From the NCBI RefSeq assembly GCF_037176765.1, contig NC_090023.1, positions 9,747,542-9,811,541 on the forward strand: a stretch of 64,000 bases of DNA, in the 5' to 3' direction. The position numbers were made by a program, and so were the translations under genes. This DNA comes from Anolis sagrei (taxonomy: Eukaryota; Chordata; Lepidosauria; Squamata; Anolidae). Positions 10,820-20,223 of the stretch are shown here, piece after piece (positions within the stretch are counted from its first letter, which is position 1; each line of letters begins with the position of its first letter). The notes under the pieces are model-generated. The model made no database searches, was not told the DNA's origin, and worked only from the letters and a program-made list of their open reading frames with translations.

Positions 10820-11453
10820 TCTATATATATAAAAATACTCTGTGCATAATGAGTTCCTTAAATACAAAAGAACCAATGAACGAAATCACACCAAATTTGG
10901 CAACAAAGTGTCTCACAACACAAGGAGTGACCAGCACTCAAAAAAATTATGATTTTGTCATTTGGGAAATGTAGTTGCTGGGATTTATAGTTTACCTACA
11001 ATCAAAGAGCATTCTGAACTCCATCAATGATGGAATTGAACCAAACTTGGCACACAGAACTCCCATGACCAACAGAAAATACTGGAAGGGTTTGGTGAGC
11101 ATTGACCTTGAGTTTGGGAGTTGTAGTTCCCCTACATCCAGAGAGCACTGTGGACTCAAACAATGATGGATCTCGACCAAACTTGGCACGAATACTCAAC
11201 ACACCCAAATATGAACACAGATGGAGTTTGGGGAAAATAGACCTTGACATTTAGGAGTTGTAGTCACTGGGATTCACAGTTCACCTACAATCAAAGAGCA
11301 TTCTGAACCCCACCAACGACAGAATTGGGGCAAACGTCCCATACAGAACCCCCATGACCAACAGAAAATACTTAAGGCCATCCAATCCAACTCCCTTCAC
11401 CAGGACAAGAAAACGTAAACAAAGTCCTCCTGACAAAGAGCCATCCAGCCATG

Positions 11454-11517
<64 letters not shown>

Positions 11518-11769
11518 TTATTCACACACAGAGAGATATAGTATCATAGGTTTGAAAGGGACCCCAAAAGAAGGACAATTATATGTTGCATGTTCCAGAG
11601 TAGGTAAACCAGACAATCTCCACATCAACACTGACAACAAAACAGCAAGGAATACTGTTTACCCACAAGCATAAAGACATTACATATATTAGAAACCAAC
11701 ACTTTCTCATTACTTTATTTTCCAGATCAACAGACTGGGCCACAGCAACGCGTGGCAGGGGACATCTAG
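10820..11769 (+). mobile_element. Helitron, full length (family A)
   Basis: Starts TCTATATATATAAAAATACT after A and ends with the hairpin GCCACAGCAACGCGTGGC, then AGGGGACAT and CTAG before T: complete non-autonomous Helitron of 950 bp with A|T insertion site. No Rep/Hel ORF. It contains a (GATA)n array at 11455-11517 and blocks of AGTTGTAGTTGCTGGGATTT shared with hAT-like elements at 9.5 and 14.5 kb. Confidence 0.88.
11455..11517. repeat. (GATA)n microsatellite
   Basis: About 15 uninterrupted ATAG units inside the Helitron; the same place holds shorter arrays in the other copies (86-105, 25088-25119), so the array varies in length between copies. Confidence 0.95.
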
Positions 11770-11772
11770 TAA

Positions 11773-12090
11773 TCTATATAAATAAAAATGTAATGTTAGT
11801 TTGTGGGATTAACAGAACTCAAAAACCACTGGATGAATTAACACCAAATTTGGACACAAGACACCTAACAACCCAATGTATGTCCTTCACTCAAAGAAAT
11901 TGATTTTGTCATTTGGAAGTTGTAGTTACTGGGATTTATAGTTCACCTATAATCAAAGAGCATTCTGAACTCCACTAAGGATGGAACTGAACCAAACTTG
12001 GCACACAGAACTCCCATGACCAACAGAAAACACTGGAAGGGTTTGTTGGGCATTGACCTTGAGTTTTGGAGTTATAGTTCACCTACATTT
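11773..12090 (+). mobile_element. Helitron 5' part, truncated
   Basis: Begins TCTATATAAATAAAAATGTA only three bases after the 3' CTAG of the preceding Helitron. It carries CAAAAACCACTGGATGAATT and the shared ACCAAACTTGGCACACAGAA stretch, then breaks off into an L2 tail near 12090. Its own hairpin end is missing. Confidence 0.8.
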
Positions 12091-12675
12091 CTGTGTACAA
12101 ACCCACATGATCTCTTCGATCATCTGGAGAGGTCCTGCTCGCGCTTCCACCTCCTTCGCAGGCGCGATTGGTGGAGATGAGGGAGAGGGCCTTCTCGGTG
12201 GTGGCCCCCTGACTCTGGAACTCACTTCCAAAGGACATCAGACATGCCCCTACTCTGGCAGTCTTTAGGAGTAGCTTGAAAACATGGTTGTTCCAGTGTG
12301 CCTTCCCAGAATAAGGAAAACCCTCAGCAATATGCCCTCAAAATGCACTTCGCCATTGATTTGGGATTGATTCCGTTCCTTCATCTCTCCTTGAAAATTC
12401 TACCCCAGTTGTATTCTACCTTGTCCATGTCCAGCATTATTTTTAATTTTAATTGATTACATTTGGCCCAGCCATTAGTTTTAAATGCTTGTGTGTTACT
12501 GTTGATTTATTGTTTATGTTTTGTTAGGTGATTTATATTAATTGTATTGCTTTGATTGTTTTGTTATTGCTTTTGTTTATTGATGTACTGTGGTTTTGGC
12601 CTCATGTAAGCCGCACAGGAATCCCTTGGGGAGATGGTAACAGGGTACAAATAAAGTTTTATTATTATTTATACT
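12091..12675 (+). mobile_element. L2-type LINE 3' end
   Basis: Includes GAGGGAGAGGGCCTTCTCGG then GGTGGCCCCCTGACTCTGGA, the L2 ORF2 end (RERAFSVVAPxLWN) in a damaged frame, followed by a long 3' UTR with GTAAGCCGCACAGGAATCCC and an AATAAAGTTTTATTATTATT tail. 5'-truncated. Confidence 0.7.
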
Positions 12676-12949
12676 TTGGTAATCAAAAATACCCAGTTAA
12701 TTTTTAATATTTCTGACACATCTGTCGGCAGGGCTATGATCGTGTCTTCCTTCCTGACAGAAGGGTTGGACTGGATGGATCTTGAGGTCTCTTCCAAGTC
12801 TATGATTCTATCTTCTTGTGCTACAACTCACCACCACCACCACCACCACACACACATGTAACCAGTCTGATTATTTCTTTACCGCACCGCAACAACAAAT
12901 TAGTGATAGGAGAAAAGGAAGAAAAGTGTCCAAATTGTATCTGACCCAC
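12676..12949. other. No gene; CR1 scrap and CAC microsatellite
   Basis: Around 12757-12812 the text GGTTGGACTGGATGGATCTT and CTATGATTCTATC is a CR1 3' terminus. A (CAC)n tract lies at 12830-12855. Nothing else recognised. Confidence 0.5.
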
Positions 12950-13009
12950 TGGGTTGTTGTAGAAGCATACTCTCCTGATGTTTCACCTGCATCTATGGCA
13001 GGCATCATA
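12950..13009 (-). mobile_element. Penelope-like fragment
   Basis: GGGTTGTTGTAGAAGCATAC, CTCCTGATGTTTCACCTGCA and CTATGGCAGGCAT match the Penelope-like end. The expected continuation CCTCAGAGGTTGTG appears only at 13172, after a CR1 copy: CR1 inserted at the CAT. Confidence 0.6.
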
Positions 13010-13172
13010 GAATCAAAGAGTTGGAAGAGACCTCATGGGCCATCCAGTCCAACCCCCTGCCAAGAAGCAGGAATATTGCATTCAAATTACCCCTGACAGA
13101 TGGCCATCCAGCCTCTGCTTAAAAGCCTCCAAAGAAGGAGCCTCCACCACACTCCGGGGCAGAGAGTTCCAC
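13007..13172 (-). mobile_element. CR1 LINE 3' end, first copy
   Basis: Reverse-orientation CR1 tail: ATAGAATCAAAGAGTTGGAA, CCATCCAGTCCAACCCC, GACAGATGGCCATCCAGCCT and CCTCCACCACACTCCGG. Minus-strand coding gives SVVEAPS...[11 protein letters not shown]. Inserted in the Penelope fragment. Confidence 0.85.
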
Positions 13173-13185
13173 ATCCTCAGAGGTT

Positions 13186-13346
13186 GTGTAAAAGGTAAAG
13201 GTAGTCCCCTGACATTAAGTCCAGCCGTGTCCGACTCTGGGGTGTGGTGCTCATCTCCATTTCTAAGCTGAAGAGCCAGCGTCGTCCATAGACACCTCCA
13301 AGTTCATGCAGCTGGCATGACTGCATGGAGCGCCGTTACCTTCTAG
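13186..13346 (-). mobile_element. Sauria SINE, 3' part, first copy
   Basis: Starts with AAAAGGTAAAGGTAGTCCCC, then TGACATTAAGTCCAGCCGTG (reverse of the BovB-like end) and runs to CTGCATGGAGCGCCGTTACC. The tRNA head is lost where the next CR1 copy begins. Confidence 0.85.
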
Positions 13347-13512
13347 AATGATAGAATCAGAGTTGGAAGAGACCTCATGGGCCATCCAGTCCAACCCCAT
13401 TCTGCCAAGAAGCAGGAATGTTGCATTCAGATCACCCCTGACAGATGGCCATCCAGACTCTGTTAAAGGCTTCCAAAGAAGGAGCCTCTACCACACTCCG
13501 GGGCAGAGTTCC
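13347..13512 (-). mobile_element. CR1 LINE 3' end, second copy
   Basis: Repeats the 13007-13172 segment with small differences, again followed by CATCCTCAGAGGTTGTGT. Because the CR1, the Penelope scrap and the following SINE recur in the same order with the same junctions, this is a tandem duplication of about 340 bp and not a second insertion. Confidence 0.85.
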
Positions 13513-13525
13513 ACATCCTCAGAGG

Positions 13526-13718
13526 TTGTGTAAAAGGTAAAGGTAAAGTCCAGTTGTGTCCGACTCTGGGGTGTGGTGCTTATCTCCATTTCTAAGCCAA
13601 AGAGCCAGCGTTGTCTGTAGGCACCTCCAAGGTCATGCGGCCGGCATGATTGCATGGAGCACTGTTACCTTCCCACCGGAGCAGTACCTATTGATCTACT
13701 CACATTTGCATGTATTTG
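13526..13718 (-). mobile_element. Sauria SINE, 3' part, second copy
   Basis: Second member of the duplicated composite, extending farther (to CTACTCACATTTGCATGTAT). The stretch around CTGACATTAAG is deleted relative to copy one. It abuts TTGATTAAATGTCCTTTGAC, a scrap of the 4.6-kb LINE's 3' end. Confidence 0.85.
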
Positions 13719-13775
13719 AACTGCTAGTTGATTAAATGTCCTTTGACCAGTATCTGGCCACTTGGAGTTGGCAGT
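13719..13775 (-). mobile_element. LINE 3' scrap
   Basis: TTAAATGTCCTTTGACCAGT and ATCTGGCCACTTGGAGT match the 3' end of the LINE at 4.6-5.3 kb. Next to a Sauria SINE break, the same neighbour relation as at 4577. Confidence 0.6.
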
Positions 13776-13804
13776 TAAAATGGTATTAAACAGTATAGAT
13801 GCAC

Positions 13805-14095
13805 CCTTTATTATTATTTATTTATTTATTTATTATTTGCACTTGTTAACCGCCACTCTCAGCCCAAGGGCGACTCGTGGCGGTGTACAGAACATAGAGA
13901 GACAACAATTTACAATAGATCAAGACCATAACACAACATCTAAAAATCCGCTTCGTCTAGTTTGGGTCATAATCAATCTCATAGTCATAGTCCATTCCGG
14001 TGGTCATTCCAAAAAACATAGCACTTAGTTGAAGGCCTTTTCGAAGAGCCAGGTTTTCAGGCCCTTGCGGAAGGCCATGAGGGAAGTCTTTATAT
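13805..14095 (-). mobile_element. L2-type LINE 3' end
   Basis: TTATTATTTATTTATTTATT tail at the left, CCGCCACTCTCAGCCCAAGG, and at the right AGGTTTTCAGGCCCTTGCGG and GGCCATGAGGGAAGTC, the reverse of the L2 segment FRKGLKTWLFEKAF. 5'-truncated. Confidence 0.7.
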
Positions 14096-14131
14096 ATAAA
14101 GACTCTTAGAAATAGATTGTATACATATATA

Positions 14132-14458
14132 GTAAAGGTAAAGGTTTTCTCCTGACATTAAGTCCAGTTGTGTCCGTCTCTGGGGTGTGGTGCTCATATC
14201 CATTTCTAAGCCAAAGAGCCAGTGTTGTCCGTAGACACCTTTAAGGTCATGTGGCCAGCATGACTGCATGGAGCACCGTTACCTTTCCACCGGAGTGGTA
14301 CCCTATTGATCTACTCACATTTGCATGTTTTCGAACTGCTAGGTTGGCAGAAGCTGGGGTTGACAGCGGAAGCTTATGCTGCTCCCCAGATTCGAACCTG
14401 CAACCTTTCAGTCAACAAGTTTAGCAGCTCAGTACTTTAACCCACTGCGCCTCTGAGG
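14132..14458 (-). mobile_element. Sauria SINE, near full length
   Basis: Read on the minus strand it starts with a tRNA-like head (GGCGCAGTGGGTTAAAGTAC as A-box region, GCAGGTTCGAATCTGGGGAG with B box GGTTCGAATC), continues with the lizard-specific middle and ends in the BovB-like CCAGAGACGGACACAACTGG and (CCTTTA)n. Length near 327 bp, the usual size. Confidence 0.92.
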
Positions 14459-14540
14459 ATTCCTAAGGTTGTGTATCTGACCCAATTTTTAAGGCTTGCT
14501 CCACCTGGATTGTTAGAAATAGGTGAGGATGAATTCTTTC

Positions 14541-14987
14541 CAGGGGCGGCTCAGCCATTACGCAAAGTAAGCACTTGCAGTGACCTTCTCAACCTCTGAG
14601 GATGCTTGCCATAGATGCAGGCGAAACGTCAGGAGAAATGCCTCTAGAACATGGCTCTATAGCCCGAAAAAACCCACAAGAACCTAGTGATTCCAGCCAT
14701 GAAAGCCTTCGACAATACTTGCAGTATAGTTGATTTTGCCCAGGGTTACTCTTGAGGTGTTCTTGGGGGAAAATAGACCTTGACATATGCGAGTTGTAGT
14801 TACTGGGATGTATAGTTCACCTACAATCCAAGAGCATTCTGAACTCCACCAATGAGGGAACTGAACCAAATATGGCACACAGAACTCCCACGACGAACAG
14901 AAAATATATATCAATGATTGGTTGGGGGGGGGGGGGGTGCCAAAATACTGTTTGCTTACCGTTGAAAATTACCTAGGGCCGCCTCTG
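14541..14987. mobile_element. hAT-like non-autonomous element, copy B
   Basis: Left end CAGGGGCGGCTC...GTAAGCACTTGCAG and right end CTTACCGTTGAAAATTACC...GGGCCGCCTCTG are inverted repeats. Flanks ATTCTTTC (14533-14540) and ATTCTCTC (14988-14995) give an 8-bp target duplication. Same family and same internal module as the element at 9.5 kb, with a Penelope piece inserted at a different point and in the other orientation. Confidence 0.75.
14588..14718 (+). mobile_element. Penelope-like fragment with target duplication
   Basis: CAACCTCTGAGGATGCTTGC, GCAGGCGAAACGTCAGGAGA and CATGGCTCTATAGCCCG are the reverse of the pieces at 9.6 and 16.1 kb. ACTTGCAGT stands on both sides (about 14573 and 14717), a plausible 9-bp target duplication. 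Confidence 0.7.
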
Positions 14988-14995
14988 ATTCTCTC

Positions 14996-16055
14996 TTAGT
15001 GCAATTTGACCCCACTTGATCAATCTGCATTAATTCCACAGTGTAGATGCATCTTCTTTCTCTCTAGCAGTGATGAGGTTGGTTGCGCATATGGGAATTA
15101 TGCTGACAAATGCAGGAATGCCACCCTACATTTTCATGCAAATTGGTGTCCTCCTTTGTTCTCTTCCCTTCCCTTTTCGGTGATATTCCGAGCGGCATCC
15201 TACTTCAGGAAGCCACATCCAGCTTTCCTTTCACGCCCAGCCCAAAGACGGCTCCTGAGCTCCGATGTGGCATTTTGCACTTCTCATTTGCTTGGAGAGA
15301 CAGAGGCAGCCTCTGTTTTCCGCAACTGGGCCGTGGTATTTCAAGCTGCGCTGGCTTCCAGAGAGTTTGGTACCTGAGGCAGAAAATTCCAAGTGGCAGT
15401 CTCTTCTAACGATGGCAAAAATAGTATCTTGGGGCCATTGTTGCTCAGTTCGCAATAATAGAAGAGATTCATCAATGTATCTGTCTATCTGAACCATACC
15501 TCCAAAACAATGAAACCTGATCATCTGCACATTGGGAAAAGAGAGGAAAGATTAGGGTTTCCCACTTGTTATTTTTTTTCCAAAATGCCTTAATTATTTT
15601 TCATTAATTTGAATGTTTCATTGGCAGAAGATTAGCTGCCAAGGGATGAACTAGCCCCAGGAGGCATGAACATGACAATGGCATGAGATAGTAGCAATCT
15701 GCATCAAGGGAGAGACTGACACACGGATGAAATCATACCTTGTCAACGCAATTCAAATGTATTTTCATTCAATAGGCTCTTTAACCTGCTCTTTGTTGTG
15801 TTGCTGATTCACATTGAAGCCACAGAGATAAAGACCTCTCTTTGAAGAGACTTTGCTGCTGTGTGTCCTCAATACTTGTATATTATTGGGTTTTCTGGGG
15901 CTGAGAGTGTGTGACCCACTCAAGGTCTCCCAGTGAGTTTTCAGGGATTCAAACCTTTTTTTCCCCCAGAGTCATACATCAACTTTAGTGCATATAGTCA
16001 ATGCCTTCACAATGCAAAGAGTCAACATAATAAAACAATAAATTACTTAAAATGG
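14996..16055. other. No gene recognised
   Basis: Mostly single-copy-looking DNA. The overlapping ORFs at 15006-15377 and 15110-15409 have no domain and unbiased composition. A 50-bp stretch at 15632-15682 (TTAGCTGCCAAGGGATGAAC onward) recurs inside the Penelope-like copy at 16.19 kb. Confidence 0.45.
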
Positions 16056-16556
16056 GTTGTTGTAGGTTTTTTCGGGCTGTATGGCCATGTTCTAGAGGCA
16101 TTCTCTCCTGACGTTTCGCCTGCATCTATGGCAAGCATCCTCAGAGGTAGTGAGGTCTGTTAGAACTAGGAAAATGGGTTTATATATCTGTGATTAGCTG
16201 CCAAGGGATAAACTAGCCCCAGGAGGCATGAACATGACAACATATCTGAATGACCAGGGTGGGACAAAGGACTCCTGTCTGCTGGAGCTAGGTGTGAATG
16301 TTTCAACTGACCACCTTGATTAGCATACAGATGTCCCTGCCTGCTTCCTCTCTGTTGTTGTGCTGTTGCAATTTTAGAGTTTTTTTAATACTGGTAGCAG
16401 GCAGGGACATCTAATAACCTCTCAACAAAAGTTTGCTCCAGGCACAGTCAGCCCATTGTATGCTAATCAAGGTGGTCAATTGAAACATTCACACCTAGCT
16501 CCAGCAGACAAGAGTCCTTTGTCTCACCATGGTCATTCCACAGATATATAAACCCT
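16056..16556. mobile_element. Penelope-like inverted pair
   Basis: The left half runs from GTTGTAGGTTTTTTCGGGCT through GGCAAGCATCCTCAGAGGTA to CTGTTGTTGTGCTGTTGCAA and AATACTGGTAGC near 16400. From there the sequence turns round and repeats the region in reverse (TGCTAATCAAGGTGGTCAAT, AGACAAGAGTCCTTTGTCTC, CACAGATATATAAACCC). Penelope elements are known for inverted terminal copies (pLTRs). The GIY-YIG coding end is missing here. Confidence 0.7.
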
Positions 16557-17030
16557 TTAATTGTGTTATGATGTATTGCTTTTAATGTTTTATTGTTATT
16601 GCTTGTAATGTTTATTGGTTTGCTTTATGAGTTTTATTGTTGTATTTGTTATGCTGTTCTCTATAATTTATTGTTGTACTATTATATGTTGTATATATTG
16701 TAAGCATAAATGTTTGTTTGAAATGTTAAAATGTATGGAAAAAGGATTTTTTCAGTTCATAAGATGGTCCCATCTTTTCAATACTCACAGTCAGGGTTTA
16801 GCCTGTGAAATTAAATACAAGAGAGAAATGGACAATTAGAGTTTAGTTTCAGCAATGCGCAAAATAGCGCTCCTTTTTACTGGACGCTGAGCCGCTTTGT
16901 CTCCCGCGCTCCAGTTCTTCTGTTCTCAGGCATATCCAGTTGCAGAGTTGGTGGATCAAATGCAATCTTCGAAAGGCAAATAGTGTCTGCTTTGAATACA
17001 GTTGTAGAAAAAAGTGGTCTGAGTAATCCT
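16557..17030. other. No gene; AT-rich LINE-tail-like DNA
   Basis: 16560-16720 resembles an L2 3' UTR (ATGTATTGCTTTTAATGTTT, TTGTTATTGC). The remainder is unassigned. Confidence 0.4.
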
Positions 17031-17074
17031 CCTCAGCTTTTACAGAACTGGGTGCAGTTCAGAACCACTCCCAA

Positions 17075-17330
17075 CATTAATAGGAGTGACCTGGAATATT
17101 GTGTCCAATTCTGGGCACAATTCAAGAGAGATATTGACAAGCTGGGTTTGGAGAACAAGCCCTATGAGGAGCGGCTTAAGGAGCTGGGCATGTTTAGCCT
17201 GAAGAAGAGAAGGCTGAGAGAGGATATGATAGCCATGTATAAATATGCGAGAGGAAGCCACAGGGAGGAGGGAGCAAGCTTGTTTTCTACTTCCCTGGAG
17301 ATTAGGATGCAGAACAATGGAAAGCGACTC
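17075..17330 (+). pseudogene. CR1 LINE fragment, first of a pair
   Basis: Encodes [40 protein letters not shown] and [16 protein letters not shown], i.e. CR1 ORF2 near its C-terminus, with the [12 protein letters not shown] stretch deleted. It stops after MQNNG and is fused to a second CR1 segment. Confidence 0.88.
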
Positions 17331-17765
17331 AAATGATCAAAGGTATGGAGAACAAGGTCTATGAGGAATGGCTTAAAGAGCTGGGCATGTTTAGCCTGCA
17401 GAAGAGAAAGCAGAGAGGAGACATGGATCAAGATGTGAAGGGATGTCATAGGGAGGAGGGAGCAAGCTTCCTTTCTCCTTCCCTGGAGACTAGGACACGA
17501 AACAATGGCTTCAAACTACAAGAGAGGAGATTCCATCTGAACATGAGGAAGAACTTCCTGACTGTGAGAGCCGTTCAGCAGTGGAACTCTCTGCCCTGGA
17601 GTGTGGTGGAGGCTCCTTCTTTGGAAGCTTTTAAACAGAGGCTGAATGGCCATCTGTCAGGGGTGCTTTGAATGCAATATTCCTGCTTCTTGGCAGAATG
17701 GGGTTGGACTGGATGGCCCAGGAGGTCTCTTCCAACTCTTTGATTCTATGATTCTATGATATATC
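17331..17765 (+). pseudogene. CR1 LINE 3' end, second of a pair
   Basis: Restarts at the MIKGMENKVYEEWLKELGM motif, so about 150 bp of CR1 coding is present twice in a row. Continues through [38 protein letters not shown] and ends in CTTTGATTCTATGATTCTAT. A 112-codon ORF (17333-17671) remains open. Confidence 0.9.
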
Positions 17766-17935
17766 AAGTTGAATCTACACTGTAAAATGAATGCAATTTG
17801 AAACCACTGCTATGGCTTAATGCTATGGAATGCTGGACCTGTAATTCAGTGAGGCACCTGCAATTTTTGGCAGAGGTGAAAGATGTTGTAAAACTACATC
17901 TCCCAGAAATTCATAGCAGTGTGCTAGGCCAGTTA
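17766..17935. mobile_element. Palindromic MITE (hAT-like), degraded
   Basis: GAATCTACACTGTAAAATGA, TTTGAAACCACTGCTATGGC and, in reverse, ACTACATCTCCCAGAAATTC belong to a palindromic element better seen at 20.2, 23.6 and 25.4 kb. The right arm is incomplete. Confidence 0.6.
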
Positions 17936-17936
17936 A

Positions 17937-18679
17937 AGGGGAGTACTTACGTACTTAGGTGATCCCTTGTTGTCCAAGTATGATGGCCTTCTAAGTGTAG
18001 TGTTTTGGCGGTGGATAGTTATGTAACTGTGGAGCCCTATTCTTGAGATGCATGTTCTTCCACATCGGTTTCCAGGTGGAAGGCGGTCCTGGTCAGGATT
18101 GGCTTGACGCACCTTACTTTTGGCACGTTTCTCCCTTTCGCCCCCCATTCATGTCTCTTTGAATTCTGCAGCACTGCTGGTCACAGCTGACCTCCAGTGA
18201 GAGCACTCAAGGGCCAGGGCTTCCCAGTTCTCAGTGTCTATGCTACAATTTTTAAGATTAGCTTTAAGCCTGTCTTTAAATCTCTTTTCTTGTCCACCAA
18301 CATTCCATTTTCTATTTTTGAGTTGCGAGTAGAGTAACTGCTTTGGGAGATGATGATTTGGAATCTGGACAATGTGGCCAGTACAGCGGAGTTGATGGCA
18401 TAGGAGCATTGCTTCAATGTTAGTGGTCTTTGCTTCTTCCAGCACGCTGACATATGTTCACCTGTCTTCCCAAGCGATTTGCAGATTTTTCAGAGGCAAC
18501 GCTGATGGAATCATTCCAGGAGTTGAATATGATGTCTGTAGACAGTCCACGTTTCACAGGCATATAATTGGGTTGGGAGGACAATAGCTTTATAAACAAG
18601 CACCTTGGTATCCCTACAGACGTCCTGATCCTCAAACACTCTCTGCTTCATGCGGCACTCGCAGAGCTCAGGCGGTGTT
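17937..18679 (-). pseudogene. Zinc-finger-tailed LINE, distal part
   Basis: Minus-strand pieces in order: EEAKTTNIEAMLLCHQLRC, GHIVQIPNHHLPKQLLYSQL, EKRFKDRLKANLKNCSIDT, then ANPDQDRLPPGNRCGRTC and SRIGLHSYITIH. In this copy the first Cys pair of the finger is damaged. Interrupted on its upstream side by an L2 insertion at 18680; the RT part follows at 19485. Confidence 0.85.
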
Positions 18680-19484
18680 GTACCTTGGGAAGTCTGATCT
18701 GACCACGGTGTTCCATGCTCTGGTCACATCCCGAATAGATTACTGCAACGCACTCTACATGGGGCTGCCTTTGAAGACGGTTTGGAAATTGCAGTTAGTC
18801 CAACGGGCGGCAGCCAGATTACTAACACGAGCTACATACATGTAGCATACCACCCCCTTGTTGTGTCAGCTCCACTGGCCGCCTGTCTACTTCCGAGCTC
18901 AATTCAGAGTGCTGTTTTTGACCTATAAAGCTCTATACGGTTCTGGCCCAGCTTACATGTCTGAATGCATCTGCCTCTATATCCCACCTCGTAACTTAGG
19001 ATCATGCGGGGAGGCCCTGCTCTCTCTTCCGCCAACATCGCAAATACGGCTGGTGGGGACGAGAGACAGGGCCTTCTCAGCTGTAGCCCCCTGCCTGTGG
19101 AACATGCTTCCAAATTAAATACCATCGACCTCATCCCTCCTGGCATTCAGGAAGAAATTAAAATCTTGGTTTGGGGACCAGGCTTTCGGACAATAAACAT
19201 AAAGCAGCACTTTGACTGGAAATGGATTGGCAAGACGATATGTATGAGGATACGGTTTTATGGTTCTATCAGTGGGTTTGTAGACTGAGTATTGTTTTAA
19301 TGACTGTTATGATAATTTGGTTATAATTAATTGCTATTGTTTTAACTCTGTATGTATTTATGGTTTTATACTGTGTTATTGATTGTGGCATCGAATTGCT
19401 GACTTTGTTAACTGCTCTGAGTCCCGTCCCCCCGGGGGTTGAGAAGGGCGGGGTAAAAATGCTGTAAATAAATAAATAAATTTG
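18680..19484 (+). pseudogene. L2 LINE 3' end inserted in another LINE
   Basis: Plus-strand L2 ORF2 C-terminus: FHALVTSRIDYCNALYMGLP, WKLQLVQRAAARLLTRA, QLHWPPVYFRAQFRVLFLTY, YGSGPAYMSECICLY, then RAFSAVAPCLWNMLPN. A stop separates the two open pieces. The 3' UTR ends AATAAATAAATAAA. The surrounding LINE resumes in register, showing the order of insertion. Confidence 0.88.
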
Positions 19485-19875
19485 TTGAAGAGGTGGCTGC
19501 CAAGGTAGCAGAAATGGTCAACATTCTCTAATGTTACACCATTAAGCTGTATTTCTGGCATTGGAGAGGGATTGGCTGGTGACTGCTGGAACAGCACTTT
19601 GGTTTGCTCGATGTTCAATGAAAGGCTGAGCTTCTTGTATGCTTCTGCAAAGGTGTTTAGAGAGGCTTGTAGGTCTTCTTCTGAATTCACACAGACTAAG
19701 TTATCATTGGCATATTGGAGTTCTAAAGCAGATGTTGTTGTGACCTTGGTTTTGGCTTTGAGTCTGCTGAGGTTAAATAGCCTGCCATCCATTTGACAGA
19801 TTTTCACTGCAGTGGGAAGCTTCCCATCAACAAGATAAAGTTTCATAGCAATAAAAATGGGAGTCAAACTATTAA
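19485..19875 (-). pseudogene. Zinc-finger-tailed LINE, RT part
   Basis: Minus-strand translation shows DGRLFNLSRLKAKTKVTTTS, LELQYANDNLVCVNSEEDLQ and QLNGVTLENVDHFCYLGSHL, the end of an RT domain with the catalytic YADD replaced by YAND. Together with 17937-18679 it spans about 1.1 kb of the element. Confidence 0.85.
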
Positions 19876-20222
19876 TTCTACAGTCTAGTGGCACCCCTAA
19901 ATAATCTAGTTATTTCGGATGTGAGGGCGATCTGACTGCGACATCTGTCACGCCATTGATCGCCAGGGTTGATTCGGCTGATCTGGCTGGCTAGGCTGGT
20001 GTCCCCTTCCTCCCTCACCACTCCATGTCCGTCCCTCCCGAAGCTGCGCGCTCGGTGGAAGATGACAACGTCCCAGGTATAGAAGGATGTACCGAGGTCT
20101 CCAGTCTTCGGTCCCGGGTTAACAATAGCTGCGCTCCCCTGCTAGAACCTCCAAACAAGCTCAAAGTCCATCTAGTTATTTCACATGCAATCAGAATCCT
20201 TATGTGGAGCAAAAGAGCTAGG
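19876..20222. other. GC-moderate unassigned segment
   Basis: Includes CGCCATTGATCGCCAGGGTT and AAGCTGCGCGCTCGGTGGAA. Higher GC than its surroundings. It could be more of the LINE upstream of the RT, but I cannot show it by translation. Confidence 0.35.
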
Positions 20223-20223
20223 T

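Noticed and set aside
14340-14458. tRNA gene candidates from A and B box motifs
   Set aside because: The boxes belong to the heads of Sauria and other tRNA-derived SINEs; no cloverleaf with acceptor and anticodon arms was found.
15006-15409. Overlapping ORFs of 123 and 99 codons in otherwise unique DNA
   Set aside because: No recognisable domain and overlapping frames of similar quality; ORFs of this length are expected by chance in 64 kb.
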